A stretch of DNA of 64,000 bases from Thelonectria olida (GCA_020736575.1 JAGPYM010000038.1:272800-336799), one strand, 5' to 3'; counted from the first letter of the stretch, positions 42,007-54,094 are shown. Notes: a model not told the origin generated them from the letters alone. Numbers and translations: made by a program.

Positions 42007-43322
42007 CTAGGAGCTCTGTGACGGGAGCTTGGCAAAAGTACTCCTCCGCTTCTCTCGTTTTCGCCATTGCCTTCTTAACCAGCTTCGCTCACTTTCGGCT
42101 AGGCCTCCTTCCGGTAAGTCAGCTTCACGGATCGTAAGCCGTTCAAGTCTTTCTTCTATTGACAACAACATAAGACCATCGTCCAGCTTCACGTTTTCCG
42201 GCTTCGGTGCAATCCATTCCTGCTGCTGGCATCCTTTCGTCCTCAGTAGCCAGGCAATTTGGCTAAAAAGAGGTTCCTGTTTGAAGAAGTCTTCCCAATA
42301 GAAATTCATCATCTTAGCAATCGCAAGAGATCCGGGTGAACACTCGCCCCTCGCCAAGTTGCTAAAACATTGGTACATGGTGCGGAATGCACGTGCGCAG
42401 TCCTTCATTTTTTCCTCCGGTGTGGGATCGGCGAACTCAACTGGAATGACTTTGTTCAAGTTATTGTACTGTTTCGAAAACATGTTTCGTATGTAATTAC
42501 CTAGCGGCCAGATACGATGAGTGGGTCGGTTTTGTCCTTCGTTTCCCTTTCCTTAGACACAGTAATCTCAAATCTTCCGCGCATGCAGGAAGCTGACCCC
42601 GTCCCTGAAGCTCACCAAATGCCGCGAGGAAGTGGTGTATGAGTAGCGCCCGGTATTCAGGTCTGCAGTCCGTGTTATGTATCGCATACGATGGATGAAA
42701 GGATTGAAATACGACCGTAGTATGATTATCGTCGATCGGAATCTCTCTCCTCTCTAGGCGGTATACCTCGCCTGGGACTTCAAAGCGTCTCATCCATGCG
42801 TCCTGATATTCGTCCCTGTGACATCGTATCACAACTCTCGGCTTCTTAACCTAAAGAATTTTCCGAGAAGTTGATGGCAGTCTTTTGTCGTTGTCAGTGA
42901 ACTTCTTATCCTCTTGGAACGAGAATGCATCTAGCACTGCAACCGTATGGATGCTGCGCGTCCCTTCCGTAACGACCCGAATCAACTCATTCACAGCCCG
43001 CAAAGTGTCAGAGCCATGGACGAATTTCTCGAATGTTGTGTCGTAGGTTTTGGCCAGAGGTCTCTCGAGGACAATGATTACGTCCGAATAACCCTGCGAG
43101 GCTACATGCTTGCGTAACCTCCATGTCCTTAATCCCTCGACCAGATCCAAAATCTCTGAGGAGCTGGACCGCTCTTATGTCACCCTCGGTGTTCCAACAT
43201 ACCAGCGGCGTGCAAGGTAGTTCCTGGGCCATTCGAGGAACCGCTATGCCAAGGACGACATACGGCGAAGTCATATCATTGGCCTCATCCAAGCCTATCT
43301 GCTGAAGGGTTGGCATTGTCAT
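42007..43322 (-). pseudogene. Hypothetical fungal protein gene, broken
   Basis: Coding character runs through on the minus strand: MPTLQQIGLDEANDMTSPYV from 43316, then after a one-base frame change near 43150 LRTWRLRKHVASQGYSDVII; an in-frame TAG at 42851-42853 between SRKIL and VKKPRVVIRC; then VFQSFHPSYAIHNTDCRPEY; and a last frame, VIPVEFADPTPEEKMKDCAR to KLPSQSS at 42007. The join near 42490 has a GTAATT donor-like site but no acceptor restoring phase. One frameshift, one stop and one unclear joint point to a recent pseudogene. The family is not recognised. Confidence 0.55.
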
Positions 43323-43719
43323 GTCTCGGTTCTAGAAGTTGAAGTCTGATAAGTATGAAAGGGGAGCATGGACGGTGGGACTACCAGAACTTCTTAATAT
43401 TTATGTTATGAAACCAGCGCTATAATGTTGATCGAGCTGTCGCTTCAGTTGATTAAAAACTTCTCTGGCGCCAGGGGATCTTAGTGCTCTGCTAAGCTGA
43501 AAGATGTTTTTCTTCCTTTTTGCTCCTGCTTGCTTGGCAGACGGCGGCTACCAGAGGCAACAGCGTACGACCTGAAAAGTGTTGTGGGCGGTGGGCTTTC
43601 CTGGTACCTGACATGGTGATTGGAGGGTTGCCGGTAGTGCCAGAGGACACAGTGTGAGCAGCCCTGCAGCATAAAGGTAAAAAAATGGTGGCGATTCAGC
43701 TGGATTGGGAAGCTGAATG

Positions 43720-44460
43720 TTAGGTTACAGGGGCTAATACAACAAGGAGAAAGAGCAAGGGAAACGGCCCATACCTCCGGACATGGATGAAGCAGCATGT
43801 CCGCATAATTCGTAGGCACAACGCTTGCGAGGGCTATGTACCGTCCGCAGCGGTACTTCTGCCCATAAGCTGCTAGAGCGAGGTGCGTAAGGGTGCGAGC
43901 GTATGAGGTGCGGTCTGAGTAGCCAGATAGGCCCGAGTAGGTCGACTCTTGAAGGTCGCTAGGGACGAAAAAGTGTTGGTCGTCGTTTCCTTGGCCTCGG
44001 TTACCCTCGGCGTGATGCATGGGGATCGGCGGGACGGGAGGAACAAGAACGATTAATGACGTCGGAGTCGCTCGGTTTGTAACGCTGGTGATATAGGCAA
44101 TCTGGATAATATTGGAGGTTCGAGTAAGGACGGTGGGAGCGATAGAGTGAACTGTATGGTCGATGGGGGACGAGTTCCCCTCGAGGCGGCATCCTTCTCG
44201 GAGCCTTGCATAGGATCCACGTCTTCGACGTAGATAGATGTGGGAGTATGTGACCTCTTAGGCTTGATATAGAACCTCCAGACTAGATATGTAGCGACAG
44301 CAATCATAACGATGCCACCGACGACACCGGCAACGATGCCGCCAATGCTTAGACCGCCGCCGCCTTTGCCAGATTCGGCCTCTTCATCCTTCATGCAGAC
44401 GGATGTAGCACGTTGGGTGCAGTCGAGGGGAACGATATATTGGCAGCTCTCGCCGTCTGA
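43720..44460 (-). pseudogene. OPY2-like membrane adaptor, truncated and frameshifted
   Basis: From 44460 the minus strand reads a Cys-containing extracellular stub (SCQYIVPLDCTQRATSVC), a Gly-rich linker, one transmembrane helix (GGIVAGVVGGIVMIAVATYL) and a basic juxtamembrane WRFYIKPKR. After a one-base frame change near 44180 the cytoplasmic tail continues: SIAPTVLTRTSNIIQIAY, LVPPVPPIPM and QHFFVPSDL with STYSGLSGYSDRTSYAR. This order matches fungal Opy2, which anchors Ste50 for HOG and filamentous MAPK signalling. A further frame change seems to follow near 43880. The N-terminal Cys-rich part is missing because the hAT element abuts here. Family assignment is from memory of the pattern. 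Confidence 0.6.
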
Positions 44461-44479
44461 CATACCTGGGCATTTTAGT

Positions 44480-44590
44480 TAACTCAAACCTAACTCATGA
44501 GTTAACTCATAACTCTAACTCATAAAACTCATATGAGTTGAGTCTGAGTTATCGCTGCTAACTCATGAGTTAACTCATAAACTCACAACG
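44480..44590. repeat. hAT left subterminal palindrome cluster
   Basis: Repeated AACTCATGAGTTAACTCA, ACTCATATGAGT and AACTCATAA words; the matching cluster is at 47405-47510. Probable transposase-binding sites. Confidence 0.8.
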
Positions 44591-45046
44591 GCGTTCCTGG
44601 CGTCTGATTAGCCCGCTCTATAATCTAATCTAATCTATCGCAACCCCTCTATATTCAGAATTATCACATCCAACAGACCAAAGGGTCATACATTTGATCA
44701 AACCGGAAGGAAGGTCTTCCAGCAGTTCAGACAGGCAGTTCAGACCGGCAGCCCGGAAGTCCGGACTTCCCGTCAGTGGTTGGTATCACCTATGTCTCCC
44801 AAAAAGCAAGTTCTTAAACACAACGGCCCCGGAGGACCAATTCATCTTATGTATAAGAAACCGACCTGTTTCCACTCATTAGATAGAGAATCAAGAGCTT
44901 CTATCCCTATGATCCAGATCCATCAGAAATTGACAAGAATCTTAAGGTAAAAAAAGTCTTCCGAGTAGCTACTGCAGTTTCTAGTACGATTTATCGGCAG
45001 ACTCTTCATCGCCTCGATCCATTATCTATACCATCAAGCCATCGCC

Positions 45047-47319
45047 ATGGCATCCGAAACTTCGTCTGTACCGAGGACACCCTCTTCCGCCCCCGACTTC
45101 ATCGATATTGAGAGATTTTTCACCAGAGAGAAGGCGAAGCCTCGCACTTTATATGTCTGCTTATACTGTACGGCGAAGCCATGGAAGGATGGCTATAAGG
45201 GCAATGCGCGGCGCCACATAAGGAATAATCATCCATATCTGATCGGGCTCTCTAGCCGGCAGAATCAATCTCAGCAATCGCTCGACGTATATATCACATC
45301 ATCGACTACGCCATCCGAAGCGGCATTACGGAATGCCTTCAATCGACAGGCTTACATCGAAGCTCTTATCAGCCTTCTCACACGTCGCAGAGTGGCCTTT
45401 TCGATGGTTGAGTGGGATGAGATAAAGGACCTAGCACTAGCATGTAATCCTGCCATCGAGGATAGTCTGATTACCTCCCGACGTACAGTGATGCGCTACA
45501 TCTCAGCTAGCTATGAGTTCTACGCTGCTCAGTTGGCCGAGTCCCTTCAATCTGCCATTTCGATGATTCACCTCTCATCTGATCTCTGGACATCACCACA
45601 CCGACATGGTATGCTTGCAGTATGCGGACAGTGGGTCGATAAGGGCTATAAACTTCGAAAGGCGCTTCTAGGTCTGCTAGAGTGTCGAAAAGACCACTCT
45701 GGCGAGTCCCAGGCCGGCCTGATCGCTGATGTCTTGGGGCGATTCGAAATTCGACGCGTGGGTTATCATACTGGGGATAACGCATCCTCGAACAATACCT
45801 GCCTAGAAGCTTTATCAAAGAAGCTACTTCACGGGCGAGGAGTAAGTAAAGATAAATTTCTATGGCTGTGCCAGCTGAGTTTCGTCTAGATAATCTTCGA
45901 TCCTGTCCGCCGCCGTGTCCGCTGTTTCGGCCATATTATTAACCTTTCCCTTCAAGCTTTCCTTCTCGCGCGCTCGAAAGAAGCTTTACGCGCTGCCCTT
46001 AATGCCGCCGGCAACGCCGCTGGTGCGCAGTCTATCGAAACCTTCTCTACTGCTCTGAATGAGAATACGCTTTCAGGACCCGATACCACGGTGGATCACA
46101 CATCAGAGGAGAACCAGGGGAGACAGCAGAGACCTCCGACGAGAGAGAGGACTACTCAGCAATTAGAATTTAGCGGATGGGAAGGCATTAATGCTCTCCA
46201 GAAGCTCCACCATCTCGCAGTCTGGATTGGAAGCTCTCCAATCCATAGTGATAACTGGCGCGAAGCTGTGGGTCGCAGTCTCGGGATCGATAACGCAACA
46301 CGGTGGTCCTCATGGTATAAAGTTATCAGTGTCGCCCTCGATAAGAAGGCACAGATCGTCCAGTTTATGGTAGACCATGACAAGGACATCGGCTGTGCTC
46401 ATCTTCTATCAGGCGCCGACTGGGATATACTGTCGAAAACGCATACTTTCCTCCAGCCCTTTACCGAGGCAACTTTGATAACAGAAGGCGATAAAGCGAG
46501 CCTCTGCAGTACGCTGCGGCTGATGGATGGTCTTCTCAGCCACTTTGAGAAAGCGAAGGTAAGGTCTATCTCCGTTAAAGAGACAGCCTTTAACTAATTT
46601 GTTAGATACACTACTCGACCCCGGAGTTCCATGATAGCCGTATGCTCCATTCTATCGAGATGGGATGGTTTGTACTCGATAAATACTACTCTATGTCTGA
46701 TGAGGCTCCCGTTTACGTCGCCGCTCTTCTTCTCGATCCACGCTGTCGAAAAGCATACTTGGATAAGAACTGGAAGAGTGCGTGGATTAATCCAGCGATT
46801 GTGGGAGCCCGGCAAATATGGGAGGAGGAATACAATACCAATATCGATGGAGACATAGAAACTACTCCGGAGGATATGCCAGCTGCGCCGGGGAAGCCGC
46901 CTTCGCAGCTACAGCTATTGCTACAGGAGATGGAGGTCGAGACGGCTCTTTCAACCGATGGCGATAACCTAGACGCATTTATTAATTCTCCGGCTGTCAA
47001 GATCGATTGCAAACCTCTGGAGTGGTGGTGTCGCATTGAACAACGACGGCAGTTTCCACGCCTTAGCCGTATGGCCATCGATATACTCTCGATAAGCCCT
47101 CAGTCGGCAGAGCCAGAAAGGACCTTCTCAGGCGCTCGTAGGACCGCATCATGGGACCGGCTGTCGATGACGTGCGAGCGGCTGCAGGAAGTTGAGTGTC
47201 TCGGCAACTGGATGCGGAATGGGCATATTGTCGGGACTCGGCACGGTGGGCTGGGGCTAGTATGTGATCCGGACATTGCTAATGATGATATTGATATAGA
47301 AATTAGTGATATTGAATAG
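45047..47319 (+). CDS. hAT transposase, three exons
   Basis: Exons 45047-45841, 45890-46558 and 46606-47319; introns 48 and 47 nt (GTAAGT...TAG and GTAAGG...TAG), both phase 0; 725 aa. An N-terminal BED-type zinc finger (YVCLYCTAKPWKDG ... ARRHIRNNHP) is at about residues 36-66. The RNase H-like core has LSSDLWTSPHRHG (first Asp) and GYHTGDNASSNNT (second Asp block). The C-terminal hAT dimerisation region holds WWCRIEQRRQFPRLSRMA and SAEPERTFSGARR. No lesion was seen. Position inside the inverted repeats and the intact frame suggest an active or recently active element. Confidence 0.9.
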
Positions 47320-47404
47320 CGCGGCGATTTTCTGCACTTCAATACCATAGATTCTTATCACCAACTTCCTATTTGGGAAGCTGGCGATGTCACATGATCA
47401 TTAT

Positions 47405-47510
47405 AGGTGAGTTGACTCATGAGTCTGAGTTAAACTCATGAGTGAGTTATGGCTAGGCCGTAACTCATATGAGTGAGTTAAAAGGGTCGAAACTCATGAG
47501 TTAACTCAAA
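47405..47510. repeat. hAT right subterminal palindrome cluster
   Basis: ACTCATGAGT-type palindromes, at least four copies including one ACTCATATGAGT, mirroring the left cluster. Confidence 0.8.
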
Positions 47511-47522
47511 CGCCCAGGTATG

Positions 47523-48104
47523 GGTATCGAGACTCGTCCATGTTGATGTCCCAACAGTGAGAGGCCAACAAGAATTTGAGATAATATCGTCGCTCGAAGT
47601 TTGGCCAGTGTCGATCGCTTGGACTAACAAAGAAGCTTAAGTTGGGTGGGTATCGGTGCAAGTTTGGCAATGGCTGGATTTCGACAGTGATTTGCGACAG
47701 AATCCGACAGGTGGGATAGCTGCATCATACTACCATAGCGGAACAATAGGGGTGTTGTCATAGTCCCATAAGCGGCGTCGCAACTGAGCACTAGTGGCAG
47801 GGGCCTCTGTCACTGCGACCGCTAACTGTTGAAGCCCCTGCAAACTGGTCAACGCACATTCCTCGACGCTTCCACACCGAATGTCTGCTTGATGCGTCTG
47901 CCCCCTTCAAAATGATCTTTGCTCGTCCTCCAGCCAGCAACCCCTCCGACGATTTGCGAATCCATCGACGAGACTGCCCACACTTTTTTTTCCGTCCTGA
48001 GCTGGTCTGAAGACGGGTTCAGCCCTGACCCCGCTGCGGGCATACTGCGATGCGACACTAGTAGAATGGAGACGTTTGCGCTTATCAAAGGATAAAGGTC
48101 GACT
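47523..48104. other. Intergenic, possibly displaced OPY2 upstream part
   Basis: If the hAT element split the OPY2-like gene, its N-terminal exon should lie here on the minus strand. Cys-containing frames are present near 47600-47710, but no frame matches the expected Cys-rich domain convincingly. Confidence 0.35.
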
Positions 48105-48619
48105 ATGGCATGGCCAAAACCTCCGGCGACCCGGACACGAGTGTTGTCGTCGTGGCCTTCTCTCTATTGCCCTCTACAACGTCATCGAGCTTGCATTTAT
48201 CATCTCTGTCACCTTTTAAGAAACGCAGTGGCCTCTACTTCTGGAGTTTCGTTATCGCAATATGCAGGATTCTACCCAACTGCATCGCTTGGCTCCTAAA
48301 ATGCTTGGTTGTCAATCCCTCCGCGGCATCTGTCTATGCCACCATGATCGTCATCGGATGGGTTTGCATAGCGACCGGGCAGTCTATCGTGCTGTACTCT
48401 CGGCTACATCTCGTCGACCACGACCCTAGCCACCTACGGTTCTTTCTCACTATGATCATAACCAGCGCGTCATCGTCTCCCACGTCCCCGTTATGATCAT
48501 GGTTTACGGCATTAATTCACCGCACGCCGAACGTTATGCCTCGGTCTATTCTGTGTACGCAAAAGTCACTGTCACCCTCTTTTTCGTGCAGGTGGTGGTA
48601 ATCTCAGGCATATAGGCCA
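48105..48619 (+). pseudogene. Fungal multi-pass membrane protein (DUF7703-like), frameshifted
   Basis: Three frames together give the family pattern: IALYNVIELAFIISVTF (48155-48218), then KKRSGLYFWSFVIAICRILP and VIGWVCIATGQSIVLYSRLH (48220-48490), then VMIMVYGINSPHAERYASVY to FFVQVVVISGI (48490-48619). A single extra T near 48218 breaks the first joint, and a second shift near 48475 breaks the next. The stop at 48617-48619 is early for the family, about 9 bp before the deleted hAT element. Family name from memory; function unknown. Confidence 0.6.
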
Positions 48620-48627
48620 TCATCGAC

Positions 48628-49536
48628 CAAGGATGCGAACCATTCGATTCAATCAGCCGAATGCCTCAGTTGTGTTGAGTTGACCGGATCAACCATAATC
48701 TCCAGTGGAGTTGATCAATTGCGAGTCAAATTGAGTTGAATGTCCACTGATTGAAGTCATTGACCTTCAAGCCAAGCTATTTCCACCCTCGCTCTTCCAT
48801 CTCCCTGTCTTCACATCCTATCGCCACCCACGATGTTTCTTCCGCGCCATTACTACTACTCTCCTCGACAGGAAGAAGCAATACCGTCCAGGTCGTCGAT
48901 TACTCCAGCCCGTAACCACGACCGCAACACTTGGCACATCCCTATAATGTCAGCATCAAGCCGACTTCGTAGAGGCGTCACCATACGCCCTGCCGCTGCA
49001 AACAACCTCTCACACTCTGCTGACATCGGCTGAATCGTAAGGACGTCCAACGCCATTCGTGAAAGACGAGGATATCGTCGTCTGCGCTCATGCCAATACG
49101 ATATTGGGTCTCTAACATCGTTGTCCTCATCCTCCCACGACGACTGCCATAATTCGAGCTTGTCCATGTTTTCATCGATGCCGTCAGGCGAATAAGCTTC
49201 CTCTTTGACCATACTGCACCTGGAGACCGGTCGAGTGCGCTCACAATACGCCTGAAATGGGTTGTAGTACTTATGCTGCCGCTTCGCAACTGGTTCGTTG
49301 GCCACGAGATTTCGTACAATCTGGAGGTGACGATATTCCCTTCCCATACTTCTCGAACCATGTGCTTCGCCTTCGTGATCCATTCCGGGTTGTCCTCCCA
49401 CTTATTCTCGGAATATCCCCATCGGAAAACCGGGTGCAACGCTAAAACCGTGTAATAGATCGGCGTCTGAGTTCAATTGACGTTGATCATCAATCCATTC
49501 AATATATTGAAGTACGTTGAGTGGTTCGCATCCTTG
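48628..49536 (-). mobile_element. Internally deleted hAT element, 0.9 kb
   Basis: Inverted repeats CAAGGATGCGAACCA at 48628-48642 and complement at 49522-49536. It retains only the C-terminal part of a transposase. Subterminal GTTGA and TCAATTGA words recur near both ends. It is a different hAT family from 44461-47522. No target duplication seen. Confidence 0.75.
48856..49401 (-). pseudogene. hAT transposase C-terminal fragment
   Basis: About 180 codons in one frame, ending in the hAT dimerisation domain: DPISYWHERRRRYPRLSRMA, LTIQPMSAECERLFAAAGR and LRSWLRAGVIDD. The N-terminal zinc finger and the catalytic core are absent, removed by the internal deletion of the element. Confidence 0.85.
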
Positions 49537-49551
49537 TACACACCTTACCTC

Positions 49552-49860
49552 TCAGGCTTGTTCTACATTCAACGCCTACTCTTTCTGGAGATGGCCCTTC
49601 CCCTTCGCTAATACCCCGTCCTGGAGCTATCCCAGCGCCCACGCACTAAACAGCGGGAAAGGCTTGAAGTCGTGAGAAAAAAATACATGGTGGTGGGCTC
49701 TCAGTCGGCCTTTGAGGAAATGATCAGTCTTCGCAGCTATGGCCGGGTTATAGCGCGATCGGAGTCTCCGGCGTATCTTCTGCGTTGGAGCGAGGACGGC
49801 CAGACGGTGCATTATGGAGAAGTCTTCCGTCTCTCCATGGCCGAATTTCGACTCTTAGGT
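49552..49860 (+). pseudogene. Telomere-associated RecQ-helicase-family fragment A
   Basis: Plus-strand frame: LFYIQRLLFLEMALPLR, an in-frame TAA, then RKKYMVVGSQSAFEEMISL, RSYGRVIARSESPAYLLRW and SEDGQTVHYGEVFRLSMAEF. The same blocks occur on the minus strand at 55840-56100, so both are relics of one family. The pattern is that of the long N-terminal part of fungal telomere-associated RecQ-like helicases as I recall it. The helicase domain itself is not present. Confidence 0.5.
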
Positions 49861-50318
49861 TTACACATTACGCGGACAATTACCATTTCGACCGATGCAA
49901 CCCCTCTCTTGTCACGTTATCATTTTACCCCGCAAAGAGAAGTGGGAAAGTCTCCGCTTGACTCCTGCAGCGGTTAGATAAGCGGTGACACACACCTTAC
50001 CGACGCTTTTGATCGGCGGCTGAGGAACAACAGCCACGAGTGGCAATCGGTGAAGGCACCCCGCAACCGAGAAGAAATCAATTTCTACCCCCTCTCAAGT
50101 CAGAGTACCCTGCAGACGGGAGTCGGTCAGGCATGTGTTAACATCAGTCACAAGTCTACCGACACCCAGGTCGACCGACCCTCCATTACGCTTTTGGGTT
50201 TAACGCAGGAACTTGCTTCTCAAACGCCCATCTGTCTGGTCAGCTTACTTACAAAGCAAGGCACTAAACCCCAAAGAAAATGGAGGGTCCGTTGATTTGA
50301 CTGATGTTAGTCGGGAGC
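49861..50318. other. Unassigned spacer
   Basis: No ORF, repeat or terminal structure recognised between the helicase-family fragment and LINE-C. Confidence 0.5.
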
Positions 50319-51140
50319 TGCCTGCGGCTTAGCGAGCCCTCCCGAGCTTTCGGGCACAAGACGTTTAGTAAAAGCTGCCTAAAACTCTACCCTACCCGGC
50401 ATAAGTAGGACGTTTCAAATAGTCCAACTGAATGTAAGAAAGCAGGATACAGTACACAAGAGCCTAATGAACGATAAGCGACTCCAAGATTTTGCAGTTA
50501 TGGCGATCTAAGAACCACAGGCATAGAAACTCAACGGCAAACTACTCACAGTCCCCATAGGACACCCCAAATGGATCAAAATGGTCTCTACGATTTCGAG
50601 GGATGGCAGATGGGCGATCCGGAGCATGTTGTGGGTTAACAAGGATGTGAAGGCGGAGCAGATACCGATAGAGTCACCGGACATGACAGTAGCCGTCGTA
50701 CGGGCTCCCTGAGCGGGTGGTCCTGGTAATGTCAACCTACGTACCGGGAGGAGATGCACAGGCTCTACGAGACACTTGCAACACTTTACGCCAGGTTATC
50801 ACAGATAGAAGAAGAGAAGCATGCAGGGTGGTGGATGTGGTAATTGCCGGAGATTTCAACCGACACGACCAGCTATGGGAGGAGATGATGTTTCTTAGTG
50901 AGACAGGGTGAAGCGGATCAGATCATTGACCTTATGCACGAGCTTGGCCTCACCATCTTGCTCCCCAGAGGAACGAAGACGTGGAGTGGCGGGGACTTTG
51001 AGACAACAGTCAACTTGGTCTTAGCTTCAGAGGAGTTGACGGCCTCAACCGTCAATGCGCGATACACGGGACGGAGCACGGCTCTAATCATCGTGCGATT
51101 GACACCGTTTTCGATATCTCGGTTCCCGTGCCAAAACAGC
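50319..51140 (+). pseudogene. LINE-C: Tad1 LINE fragment (end of ORF1, endonuclease of ORF2)
   Basis: Begins in the last ORF1 codons (KLYPTRHK then TAA) and continues with [19 protein letters not shown], the start of ORF2. Endonuclease blocks follow in shifting frames with several stops: [53 protein letters not shown] and [20 protein letters not shown]. Similarity to LINE-A ends near 51140. It lacks reverse transcriptase and tail, so it is a decayed piece rather than a 5'-truncated insertion. Confidence 0.85.
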
Positions 51141-54094
51141 AGGATCTACTTCTTCTGAATATTAGCTTACTAGCTGTGGTCGATATGGATAATAAGTTGG
51201 CGTTCCCAAATAAGGCTGCCAGCACATTTCCCATAGACCTTTCACTTGCACTCAGTCGCATTAACAACCAAAGAGCGCTGGGCATCTCCTCGAAACATCT
51301 TGAGCCACCAGGCCAACGTTCCATGGGCATAATCATATGCAAATGCGAACGTCATGACGGACCTAAAACTCGAAATTGATTCCTCTCGAGGGTGGTTGGG
51401 AAGCGTACCCGAGTCCCCGTCCAGGTGTGACCCAGCAGACTGCAATGACTTCCCTGTAGGTCGAGCTGCATACAAGACCTGGCACGGCACACCTCTACTG
51501 CCCGGAGTATGGCTCAGACTACCAGGCGGGTCGACAATCTTTGTCGACTTCCTTCAACTCCGGATGAGACTAAATATGTAGGAGGACGAATTAAGACATC
51601 AAAGATTGGTATGGCTTCGCCCGGGTGGGGTCGCCACGAATGCTTAGGTTAGTGTATCGTCATAGAAGTAGTGTACCTGATCGTCAGCCAACGCCGCAAG
51701 GTCCGACCGTTAGCGCCCAGATCCTCTCGGCCAATGAATGAGTGGAAACCTTTGCGCATTGACGTGATTGACGGCCGTGTTCCTCCGATCGGCATCCTCA
51801 GTTCTCAGTACAGGGTCGAGGTGAGACTACGATTTGTCTCAAATGCAGAATGAAACATGCCTAACTTGTGATTCGCAGTTCCCCATGGATGCCTTTGTTA
51901 TGCAAACTGCTGACCTTATACGAAAATGCCTCGTATCCGTCTTAAGTGCGTTGGCGACACTGTGCCCGACACCTAACAAATAGTCAATGTTCGTCTGAAT
52001 TTATTAGCAGTAGACAGCATACGAGAATTGTGGTAAGAAAACTGAGGGAAGAGTCTAAATGCCTCCCCCAAGCATATTGAGGATTGCGTACCGATCAGCC
52101 TCTCGACCTCGGCGGAGTGGCTTGTATGAGGGGCTTCCTGGCGCACTGCCAGCTCGAAGCTACGCCGGCTCAGATCCCGTCCCTTCAAGTTCCTCTGTAC
52201 TCAACCTTTTAAAAAGCTCGAAGATGATGTTCCAGGAATCAGGCTCTTCCAGCAGACTAAGCCTAATGGCCGCGCGTTCTGATGGTTCGGCGTTTGCGAA
52301 CGGGGCTCCGGGGCGGAGTCCAATGCGGTCGGCGCGAAAGCTACGGGCATTAATTGGAGGGGGAAGTATGGAGATATTTGACACCAGACCCCACTACGAT
52401 TTGTTGTCCAGGTTCGTCAATGCGCGTTGGTCTCGACGCAGAAAGGATCGACTGATCTTAGGAGCAGCAATCCTCCGTTGATCAACAAAGGGAAAAAGTT
52501 GCGAGACTACTTACTAGTTTCCGCTGTGGCTTGATATTCTGAAACGTATCGCAGTCCATCACCAGCCGCCATGGTTTAGTTCCTCGTCGCTATTCTTTAA
52601 AAGATATCACAGCCGCTTTTCCCATGGCATCTATAAAGATTGCATAGCCATTTTGATAGATCGAGAGGAGGACTGTGCGTCGGTGCCATCCGATCTTCCA
52701 AATACTTCCTCACCATTTGCCATGGTGCCACAATGACTTGCAGTCCCAGCATGTGGCAGGCTCGGACCTCCCCTCCCAGCACGTTAGCCCGGTTGGCACA
52801 ACAGCCACTTTTCTCTCCGTCGGATCCATTCTGGCTGGTGAAGCTGCGGCAGAGTAATATTGCCGGGGGCGCTAGCTTGGCCGTCATTTCGCCCACATGC
52901 AAGCCGCTTCTTTTGGGAGATGATGATAGCGCGCCGTTGAATCAACCATCCGTCGATCCCCTAATTCCCCATGTGGAAGGACAGGCTACAAAATGTCGAG
53001 GGTGTCGACTGTGATGTGATGTAATGTGCACTTGAGTTTCGGCTGTACAACTTGCTGTTATGGCACCATCCGGGATTGCCACAATTGGGGCCTGGAATTC
53101 CAAGGGGACAAACAAACATGCCGTAAAAATTCTGATTACGCTCTCAGAGTGTCATGGCTCAGGGAGCTTTTAATAGCGGCATGTAATATGTGGTCTGCGA
53201 AGGCAACCCTAATATCGTTTTAGGAGTGGGCGGCTTGGTTCCGAGGATGAGGGAGAATCCGAACGCCACACATCCCAGCCCCGATGAGGTTGTAATCTGT
53301 AGGTTCACCTTCATTCTCTGGTTCATTGGAAAGTTTCGCCTCCCAAGTACCCAGAGTCCACCCTCGGTGTTTGCATCCGGTTCCCCTCGTACCACAGCGC
53401 TATGGCACCCACTCTATCTGAAAGCAACTCGTATCACAGGTCAGCAGCAAGACACTTAGGTACAATCTTTTTCTTGATACTGTTATATTCCCCGCTTTCT
53501 ATCACTGCCCTTGGACCTGGATTATGCGACTATGAAAGTGCACAAACCCCCACCATGATCCGGAGTCACCTAAAGCTTGCAAGCCCCGTTTCCTCACAGA
53601 AACAACGATACCGCGCCTTGACACCATTTACTTTATGCAGAATGTCTAATGGTCACTCCATTTGTTGTTACTTTATCTTCTGAACCTTGCGTGGCATTGT
53701 GGCCGTGGTAGCTGTGGCTTGCGGAACTCCCATGTATATTTGATCGTCCCCCTCCCTCAATCCACACTCTTCATTGCTTGCTATTTGGACTTCTCCGCTG
53801 ACGTACCTTGTTGTTCGTTGTTGCTTTGATCATCACGCAACCCACTTACTTTCTGAACCTTAAAACAACACCTGTATCTTTTGGTTTTCCCCAACCGCTC
53901 GTCGGCTCGGCCTGATCAAGACACCGGTGTCTCACTCTGCCGTGGGAAGCAAGAAGAGGCCCTTGAGAAACCGTGCACTCGTCGTTTAGCAACAAGATTG
54001 TGGTCTGAGCCCTGTCCTACCCGCCCCATCGCTCTTTCGCGGATAGCAACAAGTTGCCCCATAAGAAATTATCCGTTGTGGAACAAGAATCTCG
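51141..54094. other. Long region without a supported gene; bZIP promoter at the right end
   Basis: Overlapping ORFs on both strands at 51973-52481 have coding-like composition (minus strand ERAAIRLSLLEEPDSWNIIF) but no family, start or splice sites I can defend. Sequence from about 53800 to 54094 is pyrimidine-rich and should be promoter and leader of the bZIP gene; it includes short upstream ORFs. Confidence 0.45.

Larger units (their letters stand above)
44461..47522 (+). mobile_element. hAT transposon with palindromic subterminal repeats
   Basis: About 3.06 kb. The ends are inverted repeats: CATACCTGGGC at 44461-44471 and its exact complement at 47512-47522, with weaker pairing for about 15 bases inside (TTTAGTTAACTC against GTTTGAGTTAACTC). 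Between the ends and the gene are many copies of the palindrome ACTCATGAGT and ACTCATATGAGT. No 8-bp target duplication was found, so the exact tips may differ by a few bases, or the flanks changed later. Its transposase is intact. Confidence 0.85.

Noticed and set aside
52059..52481. 140-codon plus-strand ORF and its antisense
   Set aside because: Both strands are open with similar composition; no family, start or promoter separates them.
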